DNA from: Microbacterium sp. 1.5R
GTDB taxonomy: Bacteria; Actinomycetota; Actinomycetes; Actinomycetales; Microbacteriaceae
Assembly (NCBI RefSeq): GCF_001889265.1
Contig: NZ_CP018151.1
Location: 3,100,001 to 3,164,000 of the forward strand
DNA length: 64,000 nt
Direction: 5' to 3'
The notes below the pieces were generated by a model. It saw only the letters and a list, made by a program, of their open reading frames with translations. It made no database searches and had not been told where the DNA came from. The translations under genes were made by a program, and so were the position numbers. This document shows positions 49,975-59,161 of the stretch, one piece after another. Numbering within the stretch: the first letter of the stretch is position 1; the number at the start of each line of letters is the position of its first letter.

Positions 49975-51183
49975 GTGGCGGGATATCGGGACCTTCTTCG
50001 CACGCCCGGAGTGGCGCGCATGATCGCTGCACAGCTGACCGCTCGCTTCCCCAACGGGATGACCTCGCTCGCGATCCTGCTGCACGTCGAGCAGCAGACC
50101 GGGTCGTACGGCTCGGCTGGCCTCGTGCTCGCCGCGACGAGCGTCGGGCAGGCCGTCGCCGGCCCGATCACGAGTCGGTGGATGGGCGCCTGGGGCATGC
50201 GCCGCGTGCTCACCCTGACGCTCAGCGTCTGCGTGGTCGCCGTGCTGGGGCTCGCGCTCCTCCCCCTCAGCATCCCCGGCTACATGATCCTGGGCATGAT
50301 CGCCGGCCTCTCGACCCCGCCGGTGCAGGCCGCCGTGCGCACCATCTATCCGAAGCTCGTGAACTCGAAGCAGCTCACTCCGCTGTTCTCCCTCGATGCC
50401 TCGCTGCAGGAGATCATCTGGGTCATCGCGCCCGTCGTGATCACCCTCGTCTCGACCCAGGTCGGCACCGCCGAGGGTCTCCTGCTCGTCGCCGTCGTGC
50501 TGGTGGGCGGCGGAGCGTGGTTCATCCTCTCGCCCGAGGTCGGTCGCGTGCGCATCCCCCGCAGCCGCAACGCCCTCGGCAAGGTCGTCCTCAAGCCGCC
50601 CGTGCTGCTCGCCACCGTCATCGGGTTCCTCCTCATCGGCGCCTGCTCCGCCGTCGAGGTCGGCGTCGTCGCCACGTTCGAGCACGGCAGCCTCGCCGCC
50701 GGCCTCGTGCTCGCCGTCTTCTCGGTCGGCAGCCTCGCCGGCGGACTCGCGTTCGGACACATCCCCATCGGCCCCTGGGCGATGGCCCGCCGTCTCGCGA
50801 TCGTCACCGTCGGCCTGGCGCTCACCATGTTCTCCCTCAACGTGTTCTGGCTCGGCGGCACGCTGGTCCTCGCCGGCATCGGCATCGCGCCGGCCCTCGC
50901 CGTGCTGTTCGCCATCACGACCGCGAGCGTGAAGTTCAGCGAGACCGCCGAGGCGTTCGGCTGGGCGGGCACGGGACAGCTCATCGGTGCCGCGGCGGGC
51001 TCGGCGGTCGCCGGCTTCCTGGTCGACGCGACGGATCCGCGAGGCGCCTACCTCGCCGCGACACTGTTCGCCGCAGCCGGCCTCGTCGTCTCGATCGTCT
51101 TCGTCCGCTCCTTCCCCGACCTGCGCCATCGCGACGCGAGTCCCCACCCCGACACCGAACCCCTGGCGGTCACCCCTTCATGA
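49975..51183 (+). CDS. MFS transporter
   Basis: 402 residues with about 11-12 hydrophobic helices. It begins R-T-P-G-V-A-R-M-I-A-A-Q-L-T-A-R-F-P, followed by G-P-I-T-S-R-W-M-G near residue 60, the loop typical of drug or sugar-efflux MFS proteins. A 25-residue hydrophilic tail follows the last helix. Its stop overlaps the PfkB kinase start by 4 bp, so the two are co-expressed; a sugar or sugar-acid transporter plus kinase is one reading, but the transporter branch looks more like an exporter. Confidence 0.88.
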   Translation: MAGYRDLLRTPGVARMIAAQLTARFPNGMTSLAILLHVEQQTGSYGSAGLVLAATSVGQAVAGPITSRWMGAWGMRRVLTLTLSVCVVAVLGLALLPLSIPGYMILGMIAGLSTPPVQAAVRTIYPKLVNSKQLTPLFSLDASLQEIIWVIAPVVITLVSTQVGTAEGLLLVAVVLVGGGAWFILSPEVGRVRIPRSRNALGKVVLKPPVLLATVIGFLLIGACSAVEVGVVATFEHGSLAAGLVLAVFSVGSLAGGLAFGHIPIGPWAMARRLAIVTVGLALTMFSLNVFWLGGTLVLAGIGIAPALAVLFAITTASVKFSETAEAFGWAGTGQLIGAAAGSAVAGFLVDATDPRGAYLAATLFAAAGLVVSIVFVRSFPDLRHRDASPHPDTEPLAVTPS

Positions 51184-52094
51184 GCTCTGCCCCCTCCCCC
51201 GCATCCGCCGCCCCCGAGGTCGTCTGCATCGGCGAGTCCATGGGACTCGTCACCGCTCTCGGCGCCCCGCTCGCCGAGACCGAGACGGCTGCGCTCGGTC
51301 TGGCGGGAGCCGAGGGCAACGTCGCGGTCGGGCTCGTGTCGGCAGGGCACCGCGCCGCGTGGGCCTCACGCCTCGGTGACGACCCGATCGGCGTGCGCAT
51401 CTCGACCGAGCTCGAGCGGCGCGGCGTCGACCTCTGGGTGACGACGGATGCGGATGCTCCCACCGGCGTCATGTTCAAGGACCCCGGCGTGGAGTCGTCG
51501 TCGGTCTACTACTACCGGCGCGGTTCGGCCGCCTCGCTGATGGCACCGGGGTTCCTCGACGCCGCCCAGCTCGCCGGCGTCCGCATCGTGCACACCACGG
51601 GCATCACCCCGGCGCTCTCGCCGTCCTGCCGCGCGATGGTCGATCAGCTGTTCGTCGACGCTCGCGCCGCCGGCGCCCTCGTGTCCTTCGACGTCAATGA
51701 TCGCCGCGCACTGTGGACGATGCAGGATGCCGCCGACACTCTCGCCCGCCTCGCGGACGCCGCCGACATCGCCTTCGTCGGACGCGACGAGGCCGAGCGC
51801 ATCTGGGGCACCGCGACCGCCGCCGAGATCCGCACCCGTCTGCCGCACTGCGGGCTGCTCATCGTCAAGGACGGCGACGTCGGGGCGACCGCGTTCCTCG
51901 GCGACGACGAGCCGGTGTTCGTGCCCGCTCCCCGTGTCGAGGTCGTCGAGCCGGTCGGCGCCGGAGACGCGTTCGCGGCCGGGTTCCTCGCCGCGACCCT
52001 CGACGGCGCAGATCTGTCGGCACGGCTGTCCGCGGGCCACACCGCAGCGGCCCGCGTGCTGACGACGCACGGCGACCTGCCGCCCCTCGACTGA
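51180..52094 (+). CDS. PfkB-family carbohydrate kinase (2-keto-3-deoxygluconate-kinase-like)
   Basis: 304 residues. The N-terminal G-E-S-M-G-L and G-A-E-G-N-V-A-V-G-L are substrate and PfkB signature 1 regions; the C-terminal V-G-A-G-D-A-F-A-A-G-F contains the catalytic Asp263. The overall layout is closest to KdgK-type sugar kinases. It would phosphorylate a sugar or keto-sugar acid with ATP in the cytoplasm. The ATG at 51180 overlaps the MFS gene stop. Confidence 0.9.
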   Translation: MSSAPSPASAAPEVVCIGESMGLVTALGAPLAETETAALGLAGAEGNVAVGLVSAGHRAAWASRLGDDPIGVRISTELERRGVDLWVTTDADAPTGVMFKDPGVESSSVYYYRRGSAASLMAPGFLDAAQLAGVRIVHTTGITPALSPSCRAMVDQLFVDARAAGALVSFDVNDRRALWTMQDAADTLARLADAADIAFVGRDEAERIWGTATAAEIRTRLPHCGLLIVKDGDVGATAFLGDDEPVFVPAPRVEVVEPVGAGDAFAAGFLAATLDGADLSARLSAGHTAAARVLTTHGDLPPLD

Positions 52095-52126
52095 GCTCCG
52101 CAGGCCTCACCGCCGCGAGCCGGTCG

Positions 52127-52132
52127 TAGGCT
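52127..52132 (+). promoter_or_regulatory. Leaderless -10 element of the hydrolase gene
   Basis: TAGGCT ends 6 nt before the ATG at 52139, with no ribosome site. Confidence 0.45.
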
Positions 52133-52138
52133 TGCTGC

Positions 52139-52897
52139 ATGCCCGCACCGCTCACGCTGCCCCGCATCTCCTGGGGCGACCCGGCATCCGATCGTCGCGT
52201 TCTCCTCGTGCACGGGCTCGGCTCGTCCGCGGCTCTCATGTGGCGCGTCGGCACCGACCTCGCCGACGCCGGATGGCATGCGACCGCCGTCGACCTGCGT
52301 GGCCACGGCGACGCCCCGCGCGCCCTCGACTACTCGGTCGCCGCCTACGCGGCAGACCTCGCCACGACGACGCCCGACGGAGGGGGACCCTGGGATGCCG
52401 TCGTCGGCCACTCGCTCGGCGGGGCCTCCAGCACGGCGGCGGCGGCATCCGCTCCCGAGTGGACGCGCCGACTCGTGCTGCTCGATCCGGCGATCCTCGT
52501 CGGCGGCCGGGATGCCGCGATCGTCCGCAGGAGCCAGGAGCGCGCCTTCGCCGACAACAGGGTGGAGTTGGTGCGGCAGGAGCATCCGCACTGGCACCCG
52601 CAGGACTGGGAGCTGAAGGTCGACGCGGTGCACCGCGCGAGCGCCTGGGCGGTCGAGCAGACGAGTGCGCAGAACACTCCGTGGGACGTCACTGCGGATG
52701 CCGCCCGGCTGACCGTTCCCACCCATGTGATCGCCTCGGATCCCGCGGTCTACAGCATCTTCACCGGCGAGGTCGCGGCCGGCGTCCTCGCCTCCAACCC
52801 CCTCGTCACGATGTCGGTCGTCGAGGGCGCCGGGCACTCGCTGCACCGCGACAAGCCCGAAGAGACCGTCCGACAGCTGAGAGAGGCACTCGCGTGA
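52139..52897 (+). CDS. Alpha/beta hydrolase
   Basis: 252 residues. L-V-H-G-L-G-S-S near residue 23 (oxyanion), V-D-L-R-G-H-G near 51, nucleophile G-H-S-L-G-G with Ser92 and the catalytic His in G-A-G-H-S-L-H-R near 230 show a complete triad scaffold. No signal peptide. It overlaps the acyl-CoA dehydrogenase gene by 4 bp, so it may act on an acyl ester or thioester in the same pathway. The substrate is unknown. Confidence 0.88.
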   Translation: MPAPLTLPRISWGDPASDRRVLLVHGLGSSAALMWRVGTDLADAGWHATAVDLRGHGDAPRALDYSVAAYAADLATTTPDGGGPWDAVVGHSLGGASSTAAAASAPEWTRRLVLLDPAILVGGRDAAIVRRSQERAFADNRVELVRQEHPHWHPQDWELKVDAVHRASAWAVEQTSAQNTPWDVTADAARLTVPTHVIASDPAVYSIFTGEVAAGVLASNPLVTMSVVEGAGHSLHRDKPEETVRQLREALA

Positions 52898-54054
52898 GCA
52901 CCTTCGATCCGACCGCCTACCTTCCCGACGACCTTCTCGAGCGCATCCGCGAGCGGGCCCCGATCCACGACCGCGAGAACACGTTCCCCGAGCAGGACCT
53001 CGATGAGCTCCGCGATGCGGGATATCTGTCGATACTCGTGCCGGCCGAACGCGGGGGCGCGGGGCTCGGCCTCGCCGAGGCGGCGATCCTGCAGCAGCGT
53101 CTCGCGACCGCCGCTCCCGCCACGGCGCTCGCGATCAACATGCACCTGGTGTGGACCGGCGTCGCGAAGGTCTTCTCCGACCGCGGCGTGCCGGGTCTCG
53201 AGTTCGTGCAGGACGGCGCGGTCGCGGGCGAGGTCTTCGCCTTCGGAATCAGCGAGGGCGGCAACGACCTGGTGCTGTTCGGCAGCGACACCGAGGCCAC
53301 GCCCACCGCCGACGGAGGCTACGCGTTCACCGGCACCAAGATCTTCACCTCGCTCGCGCCCGTATGGACGAGGCTCGGGCTGCACGGCCTCGACACGACG
53401 AGCGCCGACGCTCCGAAGCTGGTCTTCGCCTTCGTCGACCGCACCGACGCGGTCGTCACGGGCGACGACTGGGACACCCTCGGCATGCGGGGCACCCAGA
53501 GCCGCACGACGCGTCTCGACGGAGCCGTGGCGGATGCCGCGCACGTGGTGCGTCGCATCGATCCGGGCCCGAACCCCGACCCCATCGTCTTCGGGATCTT
53601 CTCCGTCTTCGAGATCCTGCTCGCCTCCGTCTACACGGGCATCGCACGTCGTGCCCTCGACCTGGCGGTGCTCACCGCGCAGATGCGCCGTTCGAAGAAG
53701 ACGGGTGCGACGTACAGCCAGGATCCCGACATCCGCTGGCGCATCGCCGACATGGGCCTCGCGTACGACGCGCTCCCGCCGCAGATCGCGGTGCTCGCCC
53801 GCGATGTCGATGAGAGGGTCGACAACGGCGCTCGGTGGTTCACGCTGCTGTCGGGCGTCAAGCACCGGGCGATCACGATGTCGAAGCACGTCGTCGATCA
53901 GGCGATGCTCGTCGCCGGCGGCGGCTCGTACTTCTCGTCGAACGAGCTGTCGCGTCTCTACCGGGACGTCCTCGCGGGCGCATTCCATCCCTCCGATCCC
54001 GAATCGGCGCATTCCACTGCGGCGAGCGCCTGGCTCGGACCCCTCGAGGCATAA
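52894..54054 (+). CDS. Acyl-CoA dehydrogenase family protein
   Basis: 386 residues, normal for the family. Features are V-P-A-E-R-G-G-A-G-L-G-L near residue 48, F-G-I-S-E-G-G-N-D at about 117, and a D-T-L-G-M-R-G-T-Q-S-R-T motif near 193, which is close to the W-x-x-G-M-R-x-T-x-S of FAD-binding acyl-CoA dehydrogenases. The helical C-terminal domain has R-A-L-D-L-A. It would transfer electrons from an acyl-CoA or related substrate to FAD. The GTG at 52894 overlaps the hydrolase stop. Confidence 0.88.
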   Translation: MSTFDPTAYLPDDLLERIRERAPIHDRENTFPEQDLDELRDAGYLSILVPAERGGAGLGLAEAAILQQRLATAAPATALAINMHLVWTGVAKVFSDRGVPGLEFVQDGAVAGEVFAFGISEGGNDLVLFGSDTEATPTADGGYAFTGTKIFTSLAPVWTRLGLHGLDTTSADAPKLVFAFVDRTDAVVTGDDWDTLGMRGTQSRTTRLDGAVADAAHVVRRIDPGPNPDPIVFGIFSVFEILLASVYTGIARRALDLAVLTAQMRRSKKTGATYSQDPDIRWRIADMGLAYDALPPQIAVLARDVDERVDNGARWFTLLSGVKHRAITMSKHVVDQAMLVAGGGSYFSSNELSRLYRDVLAGAFHPSDPESAHSTAASAWLGPLEA

Positions 54055-54060
54055 GCGCGA

Positions 54061-54105
54061 TATTCTGCGGTTTCACCCCTGAGGCTCTGCCGATTCTGCG
54101 GAATC
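54061..54105 (+). promoter_or_regulatory. Paired ATTCTGCGG sites before the Lrp gene
   Basis: ATTCTGCGG occurs at 54062-54070 and 54093-54101, 31 bp apart (three helical turns). The second lies in a GATTC-TGCG-GAATC inverted repeat (54092-54105). Phased sites are typical of Lrp/AsnC octamers. Confidence 0.5.
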
Positions 54106-54142
54106 AGTTGAAGACCGGCCGCTGCGGTGCGAGGATCGCATC

Positions 54143-54610
54143 ATGGCGTCCTCGAAGAAGCACCCCCCACTGGACGATGTCGCGAAGACGATCATCGAAC
54201 TGCTGCAGGAGGACGGGCGACGCTCGTACTCCGACATCGGGCGAGAGGTGGGGCTCAGCGAAGCCGCCGTCCGCCAGCGCGTGCAGCGGCTCACCGAGTC
54301 CGGCGTGATGCAGATCGTCGCAGTGACCGATCCGATGCAGCTCGGCTTCCCCCGGCAGGCCATGATCGGCGTCCGCGTCTCGGGCGACACGAGGGTCGTG
54401 GCCGAGGCCATCGCCGAGATCGCCGCCATCGACTACGTCGTCATCACCGTGGGCTCGTTCGACATCCTCGCCGAGGTCGTCTGCGAGGACGACGAGGACC
54501 TCCTCGCCCTCATCAACGATCACATCCGCCCGATCGACGGGGTCCTGTCGACCGAGACCTTCATCTACGCCAAGCTGCAGAAGCAGCTCTACAACTGGGG
54601 GACCAGATGA
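54143..54610 (+). CDS. Lrp/AsnC-family regulator
   Basis: 155 residues. The HTH is at about 10-50 (I-I-E-L-L-Q-E-D-G-R-R-S-Y-S-D-I-G-R-E-V-G-L-S-E-A-A-V-R-Q-R-V), then an RAM effector domain (about 65-145) that binds amino acids and forms octamers. It overlaps the aminotransferase gene by 4 bp, so it is a local regulator of amine or amino-acid use. Phased repeats just upstream suggest autoregulation. Confidence 0.93.
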   Translation: MASSKKHPPLDDVAKTIIELLQEDGRRSYSDIGREVGLSEAAVRQRVQRLTESGVMQIVAVTDPMQLGFPRQAMIGVRVSGDTRVVAEAIAEIAAIDYVVITVGSFDILAEVVCEDDEDLLALINDHIRPIDGVLSTETFIYAKLQKQLYNWGTR

Positions 54611-56001
54611 GCACGCAACGCCCGACACCGTCCGAGGCCGAACTCCAGACCATGGCCAAGGACCACCTGTGGATGCACTTCACACGGCAGTCCACGATGG
54701 AGAAGAGCGGCGTCCCGATCATCGTCAAGGGCGACGGTCACCGCATCTGGGACTCGAAGGGCAAGGAGTACTTCGACGGCCTCGCCGGACTCTTCGTCGT
54801 CAACGCCGGCCACGGCCGTCGTCGGCTCGCCGAGGCCGCGGCGAAGCAGGCATCCGAGCTGTCGTTCTTCCCGCTGTGGTCGTATGCGCACCCGGCGGCC
54901 ATCGAGCTCGCCGACCGACTCGCGGCCGAGGCGCCCGGCGACCTGAACCGCGTGTTCTTCTCGACGGGCGGCGGCGAGGCGGTCGAGACCGCGTTCAAGC
55001 TCGCGAAGCACTACTGGAAGCTGATGGGCAAGCCGACCAAGCACAAGGTCATCTCGCGATCGGTCGCCTATCACGGCACCCCTCAGGGCGCACTGGCCAT
55101 CACCGGCATCCCGGCGATGAAGTCCATGTTCGAGCCCGTCACCCCGGGTGGGTTCCGCGTGCCGAACACCAACTTCTACCGCGCGGCCGAGATGGGCGGC
55201 CCGAGCGACGACCTCGAGGCCTTCGGTCGCTGGGCCGCCGACCGCATCGAGGAGATGATCCTGTTCGAGGGCGCCGACACGGTCGCCGCGGTGTTCCTCG
55301 AGCCGGTGCAGAACTCGGGCGGATGCTTCCCGCCTCCTCCCGGATACTTCGCCAGGGTGCGCGAGATCTGCGACCGCCACGACGTGCTGCTCGTGTCGGA
55401 CGAGGTCATCTGCGCGTTCGGTCGCCTGGGCCACACCTTCGCGTGCACGGGCCTCGGCTACGTGCCCGACATGATCACGTGCGCCAAGGGCATGACGAGC
55501 GGCTACTCGCCCATCGGCGCGACCGTCATCAGCGACCGGATCTACGAGCCGTTCTCGAAGGGCGACGTGTCGTTCCCGCACGGCTACACGTTCGGCGGGC
55601 ATCCGGTCTCGGCGGCCGTGGCCCTCGAGAACCTCGCGATCTTCGACGAGGAGGGGCTCAACGAGCACGTGCGCGAGAACTCGCCCCTGTTCCGCGCCGA
55701 GCTCGAGAAGCTCCTCGACATCCCGATCGTGGGCGATGTGCGCGGAGACGGCTACTTCTTCGGCATCGAGCTCGTGAAGGACAAGGCGACGCGGGAGACC
55801 TTCGACGACGACGAGTCCGAGCGGCTGCTGCGCGGCTTCCTCTCCCCCGCCCTGTTCGAGGCCGGGCTCTACTGCCGCGCCGACGACCGCGGCGACCCCG
55901 TGATCCAGCTCGCACCGCCGCTGACGGTGGGATCCGCGGAGTTCCGTCAGATCGAGCAGATCCTGCGGAGCGTGCTCACCGACGCCCAGTCGGTGCTCTG
56001 A
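54607..56001 (+). CDS. Class III omega-aminotransferase (beta-alanine/putrescine:pyruvate type)
   Basis: 464 residues. PLP features: S-T-G-G-G-E-A near 119, Y-H-G-T near 155, the D-E-V motif with Asp265, and the Schiff-base Lys294 in T-C-A-K-G-M-T-S-G-Y. It would move the terminal amino group of an amine such as putrescine or beta-alanine to pyruvate or another keto acid. The neighbouring CoA-acylating dehydrogenase fits a malonate or succinate semialdehyde product. The stop is one base from that of the converging PucR gene, with no room for a terminator. Confidence 0.92.
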   Translation: MSTQRPTPSEAELQTMAKDHLWMHFTRQSTMEKSGVPIIVKGDGHRIWDSKGKEYFDGLAGLFVVNAGHGRRRLAEAAAKQASELSFFPLWSYAHPAAIELADRLAAEAPGDLNRVFFSTGGGEAVETAFKLAKHYWKLMGKPTKHKVISRSVAYHGTPQGALAITGIPAMKSMFEPVTPGGFRVPNTNFYRAAEMGGPSDDLEAFGRWAADRIEEMILFEGADTVAAVFLEPVQNSGGCFPPPPGYFARVREICDRHDVLLVSDEVICAFGRLGHTFACTGLGYVPDMITCAKGMTSGYSPIGATVISDRIYEPFSKGDVSFPHGYTFGGHPVSAAVALENLAIFDEEGLNEHVRENSPLFRAELEKLLDIPIVGDVRGDGYFFGIELVKDKATRETFDDDESERLLRGFLSPALFEAGLYCRADDRGDPVIQLAPPLTVGSAEFRQIEQILRSVLTDAQSVL

Positions 56002-56002
56002 C

Positions 56003-57541
56003 TCAGTCGGTCACCGCGGTGCGCCGCCTCGCGAGGAGCGCGAGGTGGAGCGCCGCGATCGTCTCGCCGTCGTCGAGGTCGGCACCGAGCAGATCGCCGA
56101 TCAGCGTGAGGCGCTGATAGAACACCGACCGCGACAGGTGACTCGCGGCGGCCGCCGCCGAGCGGTTGCCCGGGTGTGCGACGAGAGCCGCGAGCACGGC
56201 GAGCAGGTCGCCGCGACGCTCTCGGTCGTGACGGATCAGCGGCGCCAGCATCCGCTCGCTGTGCTCGTGCAGCCGGTGATCGTCGCGCAGCGTGGCGACG
56301 AGCCTCTCGAGCGGGCGATCGTCGACCCGCCGCACTCTGGCCCCCGCCTCGGCGCGGTCGCTGTCGGCGAGGTCGCGCGCGGCGCGCAGCGAGCCGAGCA
56401 GTCCGACGACGTCATCGGCGACCGGGCCGACGAACACCGCGCGGTCGGGACCGGCGATGCGCAGCACGACCTCGTCGGACAGCACTGCGGATGCCGGAAG
56501 TGACAGCAGAGCGACGTCGTCGCCCTCGACCCTGGCCGCCATGACGGCGAACCCCGCCTGCCGTGCGCGATACGCGAGCTCGCTGATCGACGCCGACCCT
56601 CGGGCGACGATCCCGTGGCACTGCCGGTCGGCGAGGGCGAAACCGCCGGCACGCAGCCGCGCGTCGATGTCGTCGGCCTTCGCGAAGCGCGCCCCCAGCA
56701 GATCATCGATCACCGTGCGCTGCGCGAGCAGCGACCATTCGGTGTCGCCGCCGTCGGCGATGCAGCCGAACGCGAGGGCCGTCGCCCCCTGTTCGAGCAC
56801 CGTGACCCGCCCGGCGGGGTGAGCCGGTCCCGGCTGGGCGAGCAGCGTGCCCCAGCGCACTCCCCGCGCCTGCACCGGCACCCGCTCGGCGTCGCCACGC
56901 GAGCTCAGGACGTCGGCGATCGGAGAGTCGAGCCCCTCGGCCGCGATCACCTCACCTGCGAGGTTCTCCAGGATCACCGGTGCGCGTAGCGCCCGCGCGG
57001 TCTCGGACACCACGACATCGGCCGGCGCGCCCTGCAGGCTCAGCGCGGTGAAGAGCTCGTGCAGGTGCTGACGCTCGTGCAGCGCGTGCGTCTGCGCGGC
57101 GATGAGGGCATGATGCACCGCCTCGGTCACCGCGACGAACTTGACCTCTCGGGTCAACGCGATGAGCGCCAGTCCGACCGTCGCGCACAGGTCGACCAGC
57201 GGCTGGGGCACCGCCTCCCGGGCTGTGCCGAGCTCGAACACGATGCCGGCGATGCCCGCGCGGTGCAGGCTGGTCGCGAAGTCCCGCAGCTGCTCGACGT
57301 CGCTCGGCCACCCGGCTCCCGTGGTCAGCAGCAGCTCGCCGCCGTCGAGAAGCCGCGCGACGTCCGGGCTGTCGGAGACATGCACCCACCGCACGGCGAC
57401 ATCGAGAGCGGCGCCGCCCACGAGCACCGACGGGCCGCCCTGCTGCACGGCGGGCTCGGAGAGCACGTCGGAGACGCTGAGAAACGTGCTGCCGTCCGGA
57501 CGTTCTGTCCGACCCAGCTCGAAGTCGCTACGTTCTGACAC
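56003..57541 (-). CDS. PucR-family transcriptional regulator
   Basis: 512 residues from the GTG at 57541, preceded by GAGAGGG. The N-terminal PucR domain (about 17-140) starts S-V-S-D-V-L and contains L-L-T-T-G-A-G-W. The C-terminal HTH_30 domain contains L-A-A-L-V-A-H-P-G-N-R-S-A-A-A-A-A-S-H-L-S-R-S-V-F-Y-Q-R-L near 460. PucR-type activators control purine, amine and GABA catabolism. It is divergent from the semialdehyde dehydrogenase gene across a 99-bp gap with nested inverted repeats. Confidence 0.92.
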   Translation of the reverse strand: MSERSDFELGRTERPDGSTFLSVSDVLSEPAVQQGGPSVLVGGAALDVAVRWVHVSDSPDVARLLDGGELLLTTGAGWPSDVEQLRDFATSLHRAGIAGIVFELGTAREAVPQPLVDLCATVGLALIALTREVKFVAVTEAVHHALIAAQTHALHERQHLHELFTALSLQGAPADVVVSETARALRAPVILENLAGEVIAAEGLDSPIADVLSSRGDAERVPVQARGVRWGTLLAQPGPAHPAGRVTVLEQGATALAFGCIADGGDTEWSLLAQRTVIDDLLGARFAKADDIDARLRAGGFALADRQCHGIVARGSASISELAYRARQAGFAVMAARVEGDDVALLSLPASAVLSDEVVLRIAGPDRAVFVGPVADDVVGLLGSLRAARDLADSDRAEAGARVRRVDDRPLERLVATLRDDHRLHEHSERMLAPLIRHDRERRGDLLAVLAALVAHPGNRSAAAAASHLSRSVFYQRLTLIGDLLGADLDDGETIAALHLALLARRRTAVTD

Positions 57542-57562
57542 CTGTTCGCCCTCTCGTGCTCT

Positions 57563-57622
57563 GTGATCATGGGAGAGAACCCAGCGTATCGCTGCTCGGT
57601 CAGAGTGTTCGATACGGATCAC
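57563..57622. promoter_or_regulatory. Nested inverted repeats in the PucR/ALDH divergent promoter
   Basis: Outer arms GTGATC (57563-57568) and GATCAC (57617-57622) enclose inner arms GTATCG (57586-57591) and CGATAC (57610-57615). They lie centrally in the 99-bp gap and are likely PucR sites. Confidence 0.5.
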
Positions 57623-57640
57623 GCAGCACGAAGGAGCCCC

Positions 57641-59125
57641 GTGGACATCGTCCGTCACCTCATCAATGGAGCAGAGACCGCCGACGCGGCGCGCACGGGA
57701 CAGGTCTTCGACCCGGCCACCGGTCAGGTGTCGAAGCAGGTCGCCTTCGCGTCGACCGCCGAGGTCGACCAGGCCATCGCCGCCGCGGCATCCGCTCTGC
57801 CCGCCTGGCGCGAGACGAGCCTCATCAAGCGCGCCGACGTCTTCTTCCGCCTGCGTCAGCTGCTCAAGGAGCGCACGCCCGAGCTCGCGGCGATCGTCAC
57901 CTCGGAGCACGGCAAGGTGCTCTCGGACGCCGCCGGCGAGGTCTCGCGCGGCATCGAGAACGTCGAGTTCGCCGCCGGCCTCGTGCACCTGCTCAAGGGA
58001 GAGCGCAGCGAGCAGGTCTCGCGCGGCGTCGACGTGCACTCGGTCAAGCAGCCCGTCGGGGTCGTCGCGGCGATCACGCCGTTCAACTTCCCCGTCATGG
58101 TGCCGCTGTGGATGGTCGCTTCGGCGATCGCCTGCGGCAACACGGTCGTGCTCAAGCCGAGCGAGAAGGACCCGTCGGCGGCCATCTGGATCGCGAAGCT
58201 CTTCCAGGAGGCAGGATTGCCCGACGGCGTGCTCAATGTCGTGAACGGCGACAAGGAGGCCGTCGACGCGCTGCTCGAGTCGCCGCGGGTGAACGCGATC
58301 AGCTTCGTCGGATCGACCCCGATCGCCCGCTCCATCTACCAGCGGGCGGCGAACGCGGGCAAGCGCGTGCAGGCTCTGGGCGGCGCGAAGAACCACATGG
58401 TCGTGATGCCGGATGCCGACATCGACGCCGCGGCCGACGCGGCGGTCTCGGCCGCATACGGCTCGGCCGGCGAGCGCTGCATGGCCGTCTCGGTGCTGGT
58501 CGCGGTGGGAGACATCGCCGACGACCTCGTCACAGCGATCGCCTCGCGCATCGACGGACTCACGATCGGCGCGGGCACGGACGCCGCGAGCGAGATGGGC
58601 CCGCTCATCACCCGCGAGCACCGCGACCGCGTCGCCTCCTACGTGACCGGCGCCACCGCGGAGGGTGCGACCGTCGTGGTCGACGGCACGACGAAGGAGT
58701 TCGACTCCGACGGCTTCTTCATCGGGGTCAGCCTCATCGATCGGGTCGCTCCCGGCATGAAGGTGTACGACGACGAGATCTTCGGCCCGGTGCTCTCGGT
58801 CGTGCGCGTCGAGACCTATGCCGAGGCCGTCGAGCTCGTCAACGCGAACGCGTACGGCAACGGCACCGCGATCTTCACCCGCGACGGCGGCACCGCCCGC
58901 CAGTACGAGTTCGACATCGAGGTCGGCATGGTCGGCGTCAACGTGCCGATCCCCGTGCCGATCGGCGCCTACTCGTTCGGCGGCTGGAAGGACTCGCTCT
59001 TCGGCGACTCGCACATCTACGGACCCGAGTCGGTGCACTTCTACACTCGGTCGAAGGTGGTCACGACGCGCTGGCCCGACCACACGCCCTCGCAGATCGA
59101 CCTGGGCTTCCCGAGCAACCACTGA
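57641..59125 (+). CDS. mmsA: CoA-acylating (methyl)malonate-semialdehyde dehydrogenase
   Basis: 494 residues from the GTG at 57641 after AAGGAG. The catalytic Cys280 lies in S-A-G-E-R-C-M-A-V-S. The E-L-G-G-K-type Glu of ordinary aldehyde dehydrogenases is replaced by A-L-G-G-A-K-N-H near 247, as in MmsA/IolA enzymes that use CoA rather than water. It converts malonate or methylmalonate semialdehyde with CoA and NAD to acetyl- or propionyl-CoA. Next to an omega-aminotransferase, malonate semialdehyde from beta-alanine is the likely substrate. It is followed by a second aminotransferase after 36 bp. Confidence 0.92.
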   Translation: MDIVRHLINGAETADAARTGQVFDPATGQVSKQVAFASTAEVDQAIAAAASALPAWRETSLIKRADVFFRLRQLLKERTPELAAIVTSEHGKVLSDAAGEVSRGIENVEFAAGLVHLLKGERSEQVSRGVDVHSVKQPVGVVAAITPFNFPVMVPLWMVASAIACGNTVVLKPSEKDPSAAIWIAKLFQEAGLPDGVLNVVNGDKEAVDALLESPRVNAISFVGSTPIARSIYQRAANAGKRVQALGGAKNHMVVMPDADIDAAADAAVSAAYGSAGERCMAVSVLVAVGDIADDLVTAIASRIDGLTIGAGTDAASEMGPLITREHRDRVASYVTGATAEGATVVVDGTTKEFDSDGFFIGVSLIDRVAPGMKVYDDEIFGPVLSVVRVETYAEAVELVNANAYGNGTAIFTRDGGTARQYEFDIEVGMVGVNVPIPVPIGAYSFGGWKDSLFGDSHIYGPESVHFYTRSKVVTTRWPDHTPSQIDLGFPSNH

Positions 59126-59161
59126 GCCCCCGAGCAGACACTGAGAACCGAGACACGAGAC

